Positions 37,207-50,347 of a stretch of 58,045 nt of DNA are shown piece by piece. The position numbers were made by a program, and so were the translations under genes. Each line of letters starts with the position of its first letter. The first letter of the stretch is position 1. The DNA is from Ichthyophonus hoferi (taxonomy: Eukaryota > Opisthokonta > Ichthyosporea > Ichthyophonida > Ichthyophonidae), in NCBI GenBank assembly GCA_002751075.1, contig NAOQ01000364.1, forward strand, positions 16,807 to 74,851, in the 5' to 3' direction. The notes beneath the pieces are model-generated. The model did no database searches, had not been told where the DNA came from, and worked only from the letters and a program-made list of their open reading frames with translations.

Positions 37207-39278
37207 ATGGCGATGAATCAGACTAATCAACCTGCCCAACTGGCTCAAAATCTATTCCCTTCCAATAAAGACTGGCAAGGTGAGCACTGGTTTCTGCTAT
37301 CTGTTTGTTTGCTACGCCATGCTTAAAATTTAAAATGAATGGACCTAATGGCAATCAGAAGATTAATAGGTAGAACAGATACGTAGATGTTCAATACTCT
37401 AAGATGGATTATCATTGCGAATGGCATGTTAGAGCATGGGCTATTCTTGGATCTCATCCTACTGATAATGTCCAAACTTGTAAACAATTGATAATGCACA
37501 CAGTACCACCATTAAGATTATTAATGTAAGCACTTGAAATCTAGTTACAATGAACGCACGAGAAGTAGTCTCTATACAGATTTACACACTAGTGTTGATA
37601 ACAGTAACGCCAAGGCCTCCTCTTAGTAAGACTATTAATGCACGTACTTTAGATTGCAAACCTCATCATCCAATGGAAAGGGAGAGCCAATTGAACTGGC
37701 AACAGGCCATACCACTAGAAAGCATGAATTGGTCAGGGGCAACCAATAATATCCTGGCGGCCTCAGTGTTGGGAGAGAACATGGATCTGTCAACCTTAAA
37801 TGGTAACTAGCAAATGCATTGGATAGATGAATTAGCACGTGGTATATATTGTAGCAGCAAGGATATAGAAAGAAGCAAAATGATATATATAGTATGTGGT
37901 ATATATATAAGTGAACGGAAAATAATATAAGGATTAGAATTAGGCACATATAGAGGCTGATGTATATTTGTATACCTGACATGCAGTCAAAATACAATAA
38001 TGGGAACAGGCAGAGAATAAAATGGTAGTTAAAATGTAAAGGGACACAATGACTAATGGGAATCTTGTATTAATAGCATGATTGGCTAATTTAATCATTA
38101 TCACAAGCACCAATAGAGGCACATAATCACACCTTGTCACCAATGAGTGATGCCATGGGATCCAATAAGAATCAAGAGCTGCGTACGGGTATGAACACCC
38201 CTGAAGCCAACACAAAGACCCGTCAATCAGAGAAGAGACGGAGAGACTCAGAGAACAAGTAGGCTTTATGATTGGATCCCCCACTGCTATTCGTGCCTAT
38301 GTATTGCACAGTATTAGAATGAATCAGACTGGCTAACACAATATGGTACTATATATATATATATACATCTTGATAGAAGCTCTATCATCATATAAAAGAA
38401 ATACCTCTTCCAATCATATGCCATAGTAGGTGTTGGTACTATGTGATCATTATATATATCTATTAAAAGCCAGTGATCACAAAACCAATCAAACAGCTTG
38501 TCTATGGTACATATAGCCCTCTTCTGTGCTGTTATGGAGAAGCTATAATGCTTTGGGAGAATTTTAGTAGGAGTGATAGAGGCCGTGTGTGGCCCAGGTT
38601 TTCGTATATACAGTCTATGCCTTATTGATACATGCATATGGTTGATACCATGGTTGAGTTATGAGATAGATGGTAAGATGCAAAAATACAATTGGGACTT
38701 GTCATTTGGATAGTCTTAATGCTTGCTTACTATTGATCATTGTTAAAATGTGCAGAAATTTCCAGACTCTATGTAACCTGCTACCTCACGATATCGACCC
38801 TCTTACCCAATCATTAGGCGGAAGGAGGAGACACGCGCGGGCTAGAGAGACCAAGATCCATCTGGTTCAAAGGTATCTAATTATATTGACTGCCTTCCTC
38901 CCTTGGTACCATTTGCAATGTTGTTATTGACCCAGCGGGTTGGGCCACAGGACCATCTATTATGTCAAACAACTTCAACAAGACCTTGACAGTAGCACTA
39001 CAGACTTTAAGAGGCTACTGGCTGAGAACTCCCAGCTACGGCAAAGGCATGCACTCTCCTACCTATACCCTACATGTCATAGTGCTATCACATTCTTAGT
39101 AGTATACAGTGCATGCTATCCTTCCATATCCATTGCATCCAGGTAAGCCCATATCTTTGCTAGCTAGCATATCCCATCAACCTCTTGCCTCTGTAGACAA
39201 CCACAGGTTGTGGGGTGTTGGCATGTATCAATAATACTAAGGACTACTGCACTGGGCACTCATCTAACAGGCTGTTGA
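37207..39278 (+). CDS. bHLH-leucine-zipper-like transcription factor
   Basis: Exons are 37207-37279, 37719-37802, 38177-38258, 38756-38872, 38951-39142 and 39197-39278, in agreeing phase, giving 209 residues. The basic region is TRQSEKRRRDSENK (about residues 66-79). The Glu and the trailing Arg pair are those used by E-box-binding (class B) bHLH proteins. Helix 1 is KNFQTLCNLLP, followed by a longish loop rich in Arg (GGRRRHARARE). Helix 2 is TKIHLVQRTIYYVKQLQQDL, running on into a short zipper-like coil with leucines (FKRLLAENSQLRQ). Helix 2 is assembled across an intron and reads correctly only when spliced, which supports the model. The end is uncertain: exon 5 may stop at about 39047 with a GC donor instead of 39142, and the last exon is weak. 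Family placement within bHLH is not resolved. Expected role: nuclear dimeric DNA-binding regulator. Confidence 0.65.
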
Positions 39279-40787
39279 CTGCAGATTCGATAATATTATT
39301 GGCTCATGCTGTCAAACACCCATGGCCGATGACCAATGGGCAATCTCAGCTCCAATTTCTGATTGGTTTAAGGAATAAGTACCTTCCTAATAGTTGTGAT
39401 TTGATCAGTTCAAGTGATGTCAAGGCAATAGAGAAAAGCAGAGCAGATACCGTGTTAGTAGGAGGGAGTGAGTAGGAGGGAGTAGGAAGGGATGATTGAT
39501 ACAACGAGGTGGGTAAGAAAGGTTAACTTACTGGAGAGACACTGCCTAAGCCTGCCTACCAATCACCAATCATTCATTGCACGATACTATTATGCATTTA
39601 AGGACTGGGTGATCCTTATTCTATAGCATTATATATTAGTATATAGGTCGTGATGCAGAGTTTCCTGTTGGGAAGTTTCAAAACATATCCTGACAGAATC
39701 TGATTTTCTATGGTGTTGCAATCATGCTTGTAATTGGCTGATCAGCTACTCTTTAACTACCCGTAGACAATAAAAAGGCCAGTCCATTCAAACTAGTCCA
39801 GTCCGTTTATAAAGTTGCTATATGGACCAGGGTATAATTGTGTTTTGCATAAGGGGATAAAGAAATTAGTTATGAGGACTAATAGGTTTTTCACCACATC
39901 AGCCCTAGTATAGAAGGCACATTACAGACTGTCTGATACATACCATGTATAATATAGGAGTGTATATATATACAATTTCAAATATGTATATAAAGCCATC
40001 TTTATTATGTTCTGGGAGATTGAAGAGAGCTTGGTGCAAAGATATTCTGACAGAATATAGGCCAAAGAGGAGTACTGATTAAAAATATGCTTAGTCCTAC
40101 CAAGGAATAAGTTGGTTGCCCTCCCTTGTTTCACTTAGTTAATAATACACTCTGCCTAAGCACCAAACAGCCACGTAGATAGGAGTTCGGGAAGGGTTGT
40201 GCTGTGTGTAGAAAGTAAATAACCTAAGTGCAAAGGGTTGGTTGAAAATAAAAGTAAAAATAAATCTCAGGAAAACATAACGTATAGAAGGTGCTTTAGT
40301 TCTCATCGCCTGTTGCCCAGTAATCAATCATTTTTTTTCCAGGTGCAGCAATATGCTCTGCTTATTGGTATTACGCGTAATGAGCTGTCATCATCTTAAT
40401 GTGATCTGTTTATTATCCTACCACTAACCAGTGATATGGGCACAAGAATGTAATACATCTCGGCTGGTACAACAGGCTAGAAAAAGCAATCACCAGTGCA
40501 ATTAAGCCATCTCCGATTTTAGCCAGTCAATTGTCACAATTCAGACTAACATCTAGGAGGCCATGGCTCATTCTAGGCCGCAGTGCCCCTGATAAAAATA
40601 TAATGTAGTGAACAAAACAATCTACATTGAATATAATAATATATTATAATAATAATAAATTACTACCTATGCAATCTGGGGTAGTTCTAGTAATCTACTC
40701 ACAGGCTTCAGGATCCCCAAATAGATATTGTGCCATAGCTGATTCCGCCAGGCCAGCGGTAGTAATAGCTAATTGATCCGATCTGCC
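39279..40787. other. Spacer, no gene seen
   Basis: Short open frames only. 39300-39480 is open on the plus strand in a frame that cannot be joined to the bHLH exons. Confidence 0.4.
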
Positions 40788-41560
40788 TTAAAGACTCAGT
40801 TGGAATGGTAGAGGTTCGATATAAGGTGCATATACTGACTCTCTAGATAGCTGGCTGTAGTAGTTATACCTCTGTTCTAATTCAAAGGGAATTAATGATT
40901 TGATTTGCTTAGGTATTAATGTGGATATTGCACAGTAAGACCGATCAGTAAGGGGTGCTATATTATGGTGTATATAATAGCTATTATCACTATTTGGTGC
41001 CAGTAAATAGTAAATAATTCTCTGACTCTCGGAAGAACGAGAGATTTGGACACTAATTATCGTATTCAAGTGCCAATGGCAAACTAGATAGTACAGTAAA
41101 AATGCTTGATTATATGCACATATTTATTATGCTATTGTTTAATAAAATATTAAATGTGAAGTTTGTACGAGTGGTTTCATATTTTATGGCATGAAAGCCA
41201 AGTACGTGAGTGTTAGCAATGATGCTGCATATGTGTTACGAGTGGATTAGGATGCGTGTAAATGGTCTATAAATGGTTTGCATTTGAGCGGGGGTGACAC
41301 CAGGTGTTTTATTAATTTTTCTCTTTCCCTTCCTATTTTCCTGATCTTTTTTATCGTTGGGTCTTAATTATGGTTAACGCTCAGATGACTGAAAAGATTC
41401 TTATTATTCAATTAACTGACGATTATTGAGACCCACTAGAAATGTCTAGACTTATCTCGATAATCGAATACTATTGGATCCATGGAATGTCTCTAACTAA
41501 TTAAATTTATTTGGTTGGGAACAAAAAGCAACCGTTAACTAATATAGACTAATTATTTCA
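40788..41560 (-). mobile_element. Copia-family fragment: leader block plus diverged LTR
   Basis: 40880-40980 carries the same leader block as 6746-6830 and 33700-33780 (minus strand APLTDRSYCAISTLIPKQIK-like). To its right, 41130-41560 is LTR-like, with the CCCACTAGAAATG block and trailing TTGGATCCATGG. Most of the element is absent. Confidence 0.45.
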
Positions 41561-41936
41561 CGATCCGCTCTCATGAATTCGTGTTCATAGGGAGTTAACG
41601 GTTTTGTAGCACTACTTATATTAAATAAATATAATAATATATCATACTACTTAAGTATTCCTTATATAAGATATAATAATATAATATGTATTATATTAGT
41701 TAATTATTTCTTATATTAGTTATAATCATATATTGTAGTAATTTATTCCTTATACTAGATATAATGATATATTATAATAACAGATGATGTAATGCGTTCC
41801 AAATAATGCGGCCATGTGATAGGCTAAAGGGAGATTGCAGTTGATCACCAATCAACACACGGATCATTACTGCTGACGAAGGACTTAACCAATGAACGAT
41901 TACTCTTTTCACATTAATTGGTTATTTTTATTTTTA

Positions 41937-41989
<53 letters not shown>

Positions 41990-42242
41990 CATTATATATA
42001 TGTACAATGCTATGTTTTATGTTTTATCACAGATAATTATATATATAACACAACCATTTCCTTAGATAACGCAGACTGTAATCCCATAATCATACTTGTA
42101 TCCTCTATGAATTGGCCCACACCCAACTATACTTTACTAGTAAGAAACTAAAAGTTACCAGAGATTTCCTCCCAATTGTTCTGCACCTTGTACTGGACTC
42201 TATCCTTTTTCTTACACAATATCTTGGTTACCTACTCCTTCT
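41561..42242. other. AT-rich spacer upstream of the PH-VASt gene
   Basis: Contains a degenerate repeat of ATATAATAATATATTA-type words at 41620-41780 and a (TTA)n tract. No clear TATA box or initiator was identified for the following gene. Confidence 0.4.
41940..41989. repeat. (TTA)n microsatellite
   Basis: About sixteen uninterrupted units, 250 bp upstream of the PH-VASt start codon. Confidence 0.9.
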
Positions 42243-45200
42243 ATGTCATTCTCGGCGGCGCCCACCGGGGCGTGGCCTGAGGGCCCATTTATGGCTAGCA
42301 AGATGCAGGTGTGGGAAGGGTTTTGGGCCGGGTGGAAAGAGCGCTACGGTGTGCTCAAGGGGAACAAGCTGTGCATTACCGAGTAGGTCGCCTGCTCCCC
42401 ATCCCTACACACATACCACGCCTATATGTGATAGCCTACCTATATACTTATGCATGGCTCTTATATACCTGCTTAATGAACCTATTTGCCACATTTTCTC
42501 CTCACCCTACCTATATACTTATGCATGACTCTTATATACCTGCTTAATGAACCTCTTTGCCACATTCTCTCCCCACCTACTATAGAGGTACGTGGTTATT
42601 TGAGGTATATACCTGTTATAGCCCTAGTCACTAGCCCAACTATACCGCCCCTCACCTACCCAACATACCTGTGTGCTCACGTCTTTCTCTCGTATATTTT
42701 CTGAATTTTCTTCCTTTTTCTTTTTTTTTTTCGCTTCTGATTTTCACCCCACATATATTCTATATATAATATTTTTTTATAATATGTCTATATTATTGCG
42801 TAGTATATCCTTGTTTGGCCTATTTAACCTTTTTTAGAATGGCATATTATGATATAGGAAACTATACTATAGGATATGAATTTATCATATTCTGTTCTAC
42901 GGCCATACCCTACCATATTGTACACTATTTTACTATCCTAACCTACTATACTATACACTATTTTACTATCCTATCTTACTATAGTATACACAATTTTACT
43001 ATCCTATCTTCCTCACGTTTATCTTACTTACAAGGCAATCCCATGCAATCAAACGATCCTTTACTCCCCTGTATAAGTACCTATATGTTTAAACATACTT
43101 CAGTATGCAATACCCACACATACATATATGTAAGACCTTATAATGGGCATGTTTGTAATATGAGAGTTAGCTGTGCTCTTTGGATGCTCTCCAGGGGGCC
43201 AGTTAGGGGAGTGGGTGGGATGTGGTAAGTGCATATCTATAGAAGGAGGGACCATTATACCAACTCACCCAGTACATCTCCACCGTCTCTAGAAGCGAAC
43301 ATAGTGCAGTGCGGTGTGGCGAGGTTGAATTTGTAGCTGGGTGTACTGTGGACTTTGGATTAGAAAGAGAAGGAGACAGCGACGAGAACATGCATGAAGG
43401 AACAGCTCTCTCGTTCACAGTGAGAGGGGGAGGTGCAACTGCCCATACCCATATTAGGGTAGACAGCCCTGCGGTGAGGGATCGCTGGGTGGTGGCCCTG
43501 CAGATGGCGGCTTCTCCTACAGGTGGTAGGTGCCTTAGTCTACACGTACAGGGGTAGGTGGGGGTATTAGAGGCTAACCCCTTGTTCATACTAGATGATA
43601 GCAACCAATCAGTGTCTATGCGGCTGGTACGTCACCTGCAGACGATCCGAATGGCTCACCAGGTGCTGATTGGTCAGATGGCGAGGTAAGATTGGGCCTC
43701 ATGCTTGCTTTGTATATATGCTGCGTGTGGAAAAGAATCTAGGCCAATCATGTGATATATATATACTTTATCGTCTCAGTGATAGGTTACTATGAAACCA
43801 TGATTGGCCGCTACGGGTTGATGGCCTATGCCTATGCAAGTGATGATTGGAAGACTACCCTTTTTGACTAGTGTTATCCAATACAATTGTCAATTAGCGA
43901 TATAGTGTCTATTTATAGTTGATCTATTTGTGCAATGATTGGTAGTCAGTTATAGTCTTACTGTAGCCAATTGGAGCCAGTAACTTCACATATATGACTT
44001 AGTACAATTGCCACCATTATACGGTGATTGGATTGCGCTGACCCAATGGTAGTCTTGCAGAGCTAGCTGAGGCATTGGCTATCTACCCAGAGGTCCCCTT
44101 GCTATTGGGTATGTAGGGACCCTTTCTTACGGGCCCTTTCTCCCTCTATATATATACATATATTACGTACATGATCTCTTATCTATCTACGCCCTTGTAC
44201 ACATGCACTACCTGCCACTCACCTGGTAGCTCTTCCCTTACTGGTAAATATCATCACCCTCCCGGTTACTATGCCAACCTGTCTTTACTATGCAGTTATT
44301 TGTTCAAGTGCATTCAAACATACATTAGATAAACATATACCCATTATATATGTTGGTGGGCTCTATACAACTTCATGCCTTCTCTGCCCTGACGCTCCCT
44401 CCCTCTCCCTCTCCCTTCTGTTAGCCGAGGGTCGTATAGGCACAATGATGACTGGGGCTGTCCTCTCCTCGGCTACTCCTGCGATCCAATGGTATGGTCT
44501 CTTCTACCAGTGCTCTGTTTATTGTTTACTGATCCCCACGTTTTTTCTTCAGCAGGCTATCTATCACGTATGGGTGTGATTTTTAGCTCCCAACCATGCC
44601 CACCCAGGCATCAGAATTGGTTATAATACCTCTATGTGTATCCAACTGCCAATCAGTACCTAGATATAAAACATATACCAATGGGGCGGTCTGGGGTGTA
44701 GGGTAATCGATCTGGAAGGGGCCTATAAGGTAGCAACGGAGAGTGAGGAGGAGTCACAAAGACAACTGATTGGCCTCGCTGAACAATTGAGTCAGAATGG
44801 TACGTGATTATTATTGACTGTCTTCCTCGATCTATTTATGTCTGCCAGTGTATGCTTATGTATATACTCCCATATGCGTTTATTTTATGTTACTGGCCAT
44901 GGTTAGTATACAAGTGGGCATTAATTGGTCAACAGGAGAGAAAAGGCGGGAAAAGGAAGAGTTACTTAGTAGATTCGTGCATGCCATTGACAATCTCGGT
45001 CCTACCGACCATATATGGACTTCTTGACGCGTGATATAACTGATGCATTAGATTTACACGTGTTAATAGATTAACCTTTTTTGGAGACCCTTGCTACGCA
45101 CACCTTCTACCTCCCTCTCCTCGACCACATCCAGTGGTCTCTACTTAAGCATTGACCCCTATATATTTCCTCCAAACCAATGACAGGCCCCTACATCCAC

Positions 45201-48200
45201 TTATAACCCACGGTACACTTACAGTGGCTCTCCCTCTCATACCCCTACCTATGCATACCCCTACCTACAGGCTATAAAGAACTGGAAGACATATCCACTG
45301 GCTTGGATCAGGAAGTGGACGAGCTGGTGGCAGGGAGTTACAGTGAAGACCCTACCCTAGCACAGGGTCGCGACTACAGGCATATGGTATGGGTGCATAT
45401 ACATATACATGTACGTCTATAGGTTTGTCTATCCAGTAAACGGGTAGACTGTGTTACCTATACAGTCCCTTCAAATCCAAATCTAATTATGCAATCCCAG
45501 GCCCCTTTGTGTGTACGCATGGCTATATGCACACATGTGATTGACCTTTTACAAGTGCCATCAGCCAATAATATTCCCTCTCTTCCTCTCTTCCCATAGA
45601 TCCTCCAACTGGAACTCCATAAGGAATCTATTAGTGCCCAATCAGGTCTTATCACTACACGGATCAGTAGTCTTGCCGCACTTGAACGCTCATTGGCCGG
45701 TAATTATACGATGAAAATATATGAAAATAGATGAAATGCGAGAAAGAGTATGATTGGGAATTAGAGAGGGGAATAACACATATACCTCGTACAAATTATT
45801 GGCTACTTGATAAGGGCTCTTTACTAACTGGTTCACCTTGGGGCCTGCCCTCTTGCGATAGGGCGATATATAGTAATATATAGATGGATATACACCCTAA
45901 ATATGGGTACCCACGTGTCCTTCATGGGAGGGGTGGGGTGAAGGTCCTCTATCCTGTCTAGTCACGTGCTCTTTATCTGATTGGTGTTTCTTTGTCTTGT
46001 TCTCCTTGTCCAATCTCTTGCCCCTCCCTCTCCTCGGGCCAATCATATAGCGAAGGGATCTTAACGTTCATTGGTACATAGCCCTGCAAGGAGAGAGGGG
46101 ACCACATTATGACCACCAATCACCTCTGACCATGTGTCATGCACAGCCAATGAAGATCTGAATAGGGCATCCAATCCCCAGCCGTATATGCACAGCACTG
46201 GCTCAAGGACTGGGCCACCCTCTGGCACTCCGTCTATATATAGCTTGCAATCCATGCCTGTAAACCCTAGCCTGCACCCAAGCCATCTAAGCATGTGTAA
46301 GTAATGTAGGGGAGTATGGGAAGCTACTCACTTTCAATCAAGTGTTGGCCTCCCCAGGGATGGATGTATACATTATACATGCACTCCATGCACCCCCTCT
46401 ACATCATATACTCCCCTCTAGATCAGCCATAGGACCCCTTCCTGCACATACCACACTACGCACCACACTTGCATGTTATTGGCCGGCTCTAATCATACAT
46501 ATCATTAGTGGAGTCTGCCAGCATGTATGCCTCACTCCCCCCCGTGAACCCCCAATACCAGTACCCACCTCCTATACACTCCACCGCCAATTTTGCCAAT
46601 AGCCCCCTACACCAGGTATGGATATATCTACATATACCTTGATTGGTTATAGGTCATGTGAAGCGATGGTTGGGAGGTATTACTGTTTCTTGCTTCTCGA
46701 TTGTGATTGGTCATATAGCTAGCACTGAATATAAAAAGGGAACCTCTTCCGACCTCCCTCTCTACCTGCATGACCCTTTCGCTCTGCATACAGGGTTGTG
46801 AGGGGGAACCTATTGGTTAAGCCATGCTGCATGGTTTATATTGGTGACGACTGGGTCTGAAGTCTTTTTATGATGCTATAGATATAAGCTAATCATATTG
46901 ATTCTTTTACTCCTTTCAATAGGCATGCAATACAGGCCTCCTACTGGGTGCCAGCATGAATACTGTGCAGGACAGTGTGTCAGAGATGGTGCGATTGGTG
47001 ATCGGTCACAGTGTTGTTCTTTCAGGTATTGGTGGGTGCATAATAAGCTGGCCAATGGATTGGATCCTTATAGGCTGTACTATGTGGGTAAGATGCTGAT
47101 TAGGTCTGACACGTTGTTCCTATAGCACGCTATAGGAGTTGTCGTCAACGTCGACTGGTGATTCAACAGCGATTATTGGCTCGCGTTACGCTACTGTAAG
47201 TGTCCACATGCATGCAGTATGATCTCTCACAGGCATGGGAGTGGGTGGTTCTTATTGGTTTATATAGCTAATCGCTCTCCTTCACTCTCCTCAACCAATC
47301 ATATTAAAGGGAACCCCAGGGCCCCTCCACTGACCACCAGCCAATGGAAAAAGGTTAGAAGGCCCCCTGACTAGATCGTGTAATATGTATGAATAGACCA
47401 GTATAGAAATTACTGATTAGGGTAGTAATAAGAGTATGTGATGTGATTGGTAAAATATAGAGGCACATAATGACAGACCAATCACCGTGCTCCAGCCCTT
47501 CAATCTACCGTGGATCCGCAGCGATTAACCAGCATTCAGTTCAGTGCCTTTGCCATGGAAGTAGTTGACTTCTTTAATCTCTTCTTTGCCTCGGGCGCCC
47601 CAGGCCTCTCCGACATATATGAACAGCTTAACTACTTTGGTAGGTAATCCATAAGCAGCTTAATTACTTTGGTAGGTAATCCATAAGCAGCTTAATTACT
47701 TTGGTAGGTAATTCATAAGCAGCCCAATTACTTTAGTAGGTACTAGGGGTATTCAACGCGAGAGAGGAGTTAAATAGGAAGGAATGCTAGATAAGGCTTG
47801 GATGTACCTGTGACTGTGGTCATGCACCCCTCCTTACCCTCTCCCTGTCCCCCCACTAGATCTATCTATTACCCCTTGGTCGTCCAACCAATCAGGGGCC
47901 CAACGTACAATAAAGTTCTCGCTAGATGTGGATACCCCATTGGGTAGGTGTCATTGGCCAAGACGTAAAGGCTTTACGCTCTATAATTGGTGTGCCTTGT
48001 GGTTCCTGTGCATAAAATCATATGTCTTCTACCCAGTGGTTTTTGTTTACAAGGGAATGTCTCAACCCACCAATAGCTAGCATTCAGTGGTACTCACTAG
48101 TCACGTATTGGTCCATGGTGGGCATAGGTATGAAGGTAGCCAATAATATTGATGAGCAGACTCTAACCTGGATGCCAGTGCGACGGTAGGTGGGATTGGT

Positions 48201-50347
48201 ATAACCTTATATGGTTCTATGGTTTAACTGACCAATGATACCTATTATATCTTAATTATTAATCCCGTCTCACTTCTTCTCTCTCGGCCTGTCTCCCTGC
48301 AGATCTACGTGGCACCAGGCATTATTGCATTTACATATACATATACCTTTACATATACATTTACATTTACATTTACATATATATATATTTACATATACAT
48401 TTACATATACATATACCTATACATATACATTTACATATACCCATACATATACATTTACATATACATTTACATTTACATTTACATATATATACATTTACAT
48501 ATACATTTACATATACATATACCTATACATATACATTTACATATACCCATACATATACATTTACATAAACCTATACATATATAAAGCTACCCCGCTATAC
48601 TCCTCTCCTCCTCCTGCACATTAATTAGTCCACGGTAGATGCCCTTCACCTCTTGGTATTCACCTCATCCAATCAGTAGCAGAAGCACATGCCCATATAT
48701 AGCCATACCCTTGTAACGTGTTATAACTTTCCCCTTTTACTAACCTATGCATGACCTCTGACCTACCATAGAGGCTTTACCGTGGAGTCTCGGGTGGTCG
48801 CCCTTAACATGCCCTATGGCCATACCTTCTGTACGTACTATAAATACCTTATGCTATACCAATCAGCACCCCGTTACTGCGTGAATGTGGGTACTGACTT
48901 ATAGACGGATTGATAGGCCCTTTATATATGTATCCAATAGCAGTCTACTATCTCTAGATCCACGTCTTTAAACCTATGCTCATCTTGTATTTATTCCGGG
49001 GGGCAGGCACCAAGGCGCGTTACTATGTAGTGTCATTGGGCCAGGGTCAGTGCCAGGTGGATCTATCTGGCGGCATTGATTGGATTAATAAGCCTTACTT
49101 TGCATGTAAGCCCATCTGATTGGACTCTCTACCAGCACATACAACCACACTAGTTATATGATAGGACATTCTGTGATCCATAGACCCGCTGTGGACTCTC
49201 CTTCATATAGCATCTACCTACATACACTCTATAGAACGGGGAAGTGCATGCAAAGGAATAGCTATGTGCCTACCATATATAGATATGTTAAAGGGATAAA
49301 GGTCCACGTGATAGTCACACTTCATGGTATCCTATTGGTTGAAGGCTCAGACTTTCTAATAAATAGCGACAGAAGTAAATAGAAAGATTGCTAATTAATA
49401 TAGCAGGGCTAGTAATTAATAAGACGGGGGAGGGCACTTACCTTGTTCACAGCAATCTCTGATATGATTGAATCACGAGTGCACCGATCACTAGGCCAGT
49501 TTGCAGAGAGGTTTATGCTGTATGCCCGACATCACCAGGCCCCAGGTCAGTTTCTCTTCCCTAGGATATTTAAGCACTTAATATATATATATAGGGGTAT
49601 GTAAGTGCATAGTAGATAAAAGGGTAAAGGTGGCGCTAGGTTGCATATGTGGGGGTTCCTCCACTCCTCCATATATGTTTTTCTGTCTATCTATATGAGC
49701 TCGATATGACTCACCAATCAGCATGTCTTTATTTTAATGGTCCAGTCGCTGTGTTGCACCCTTCCTTCCTACCTAGTGATTGACGTGTATGTATGTATGT
49801 GTCTGTATAGCTACTATATTCAGATCCTTTAATATGATAGGCTAATCTTAATTAGGGCTTAGAGGGAGGGTGTTAGTACGTGCATACCAGACTAATTACC
49901 CACTATTATATGCTGTTCTCTTATTGGCTCCTTTTGCCGTCATTAGATCATAACTGATCATTAGTGTATATGAACTGCATGATCTGTGGCCCATCACCTG
50001 TACTCATCCTTAATCCTGTTGCAGGTCCTCCTAGTGATATCTCCCAGGAAACCATCACCCAATTAGAGAGTCTACCTGTTGCATCCTCCGCTATGCCCAC
50101 CAATAGGAGAAAGGTACTCAAGACAATTGACCAATCCCCTGCTGCTAGAGCGAACTGGGGACTGAATGGCGATGATCGTATTGATAGTTTAATTCAGGTA
50201 TGTGGGAATACTGTACTATACTGCATATTGCTGTTAAGGTCTCGTGACACTGATTGGCTATGACGTATACAGGTCCTTGGGGGAGTGTTTGCGTCGCTGG
50301 CCATTGGCTCCTTAGTCCTTGGAATTCACATGAAGATATCTCGCTAA
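42243..50347 (+). CDS. PH-VASt membrane protein, putative intracellular sterol transporter (Lam/GRAMD1-like)
   Basis: There are 21 phase-consistent exons: 42243-42382, 43293-43522, 43595-43685, 44053-44108, 44425-44491, 44702-44799, 44936-44998, 45271-45386, 45600-45699, 46147-46300, 46522-46615, 46923-47025, 47126-47195, 47533-47639, 47860-47943, 48077-48185, 48772-48830, 49007-49105, 49453-49545, 50025-50197 and 50273-50347. The product is 726 residues. A PH domain spans residues 16-125 ([17 protein letters not shown] at the start; [12 protein letters not shown] as the closing helix with its Trp). Helical segments cover about 130-320 and a Pro/Ser/Tyr linker about 335-403. A VASt domain covers about 505-640, including [31 protein letters not shown] and [15 protein letters not shown]. 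The C-terminal membrane helix is [14 protein letters not shown], with a three-residue-class basic tail. VASt domains move sterols at ER-plasma-membrane contacts; the anchor would sit in the ER. Weakest joins are exon 7 (donor GTCCTA), the exon 10-11 choice and exon 14's acceptor. Confidence 0.65.
42436..42577. repeat. Tandem duplication, 71-bp unit, two near-identical copies
   Basis: 42436-42506 and 42507-42577 differ at only a few positions; both begin CTACCTATATACTTATGCAT. They lie in intron 1 of the PH-VASt gene and look recent. Confidence 0.9.
42911..43011. repeat. Minisatellite, ~33-bp unit, three copies
   Basis: Three units share TATACACTATTTTACTATCC. They lie in intron 1 of the PH-VASt gene. 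Confidence 0.8.
47624..47744 (+). repeat. Four tandem 32-bp units, each carrying the exon 14 splice donor
   Basis: Units start at 47624, 47656, 47688 and 47720. Each contains ACTTTGGTAGGTA (the last has ACTTTAGTAGGTA). The first unit spans the end of exon 14 and its donor at 47640; the others give matching donors at 47672, 47704 and 47736. The unit length is not a multiple of three, and reading past the first donor meets TAA almost at once, so only the first donor keeps the frame. Confidence 0.85.
48325..48583. repeat. ACATAT/ACATTT microsatellite
   Basis: A long hexamer-type tract with a higher-order internal duplication: the block of ACCTATACATATACATTT at about 48414 recurs near 48522. It lies in intron 16 of the PH-VASt gene. 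Long open frames through it are repeat artefacts. Confidence 0.9.

Noticed and set aside
39215-39475. Open frame as a last bHLH exon
   Set aside because: Its phase does not match any donor of exon 5; the short exon 39197-39278 does.
46342-46602. Plus-strand open frame starting near 46342
   Set aside because: It ends before a usable donor; the frame that links to neighbouring exons in phase is the shorter exon 46522-46615.
48309-48624. Plus-strand open frames rich in HIHI or TYTY
   Set aside because: Translation of the ACATAY microsatellite; the flanking VASt exons join in phase without it.
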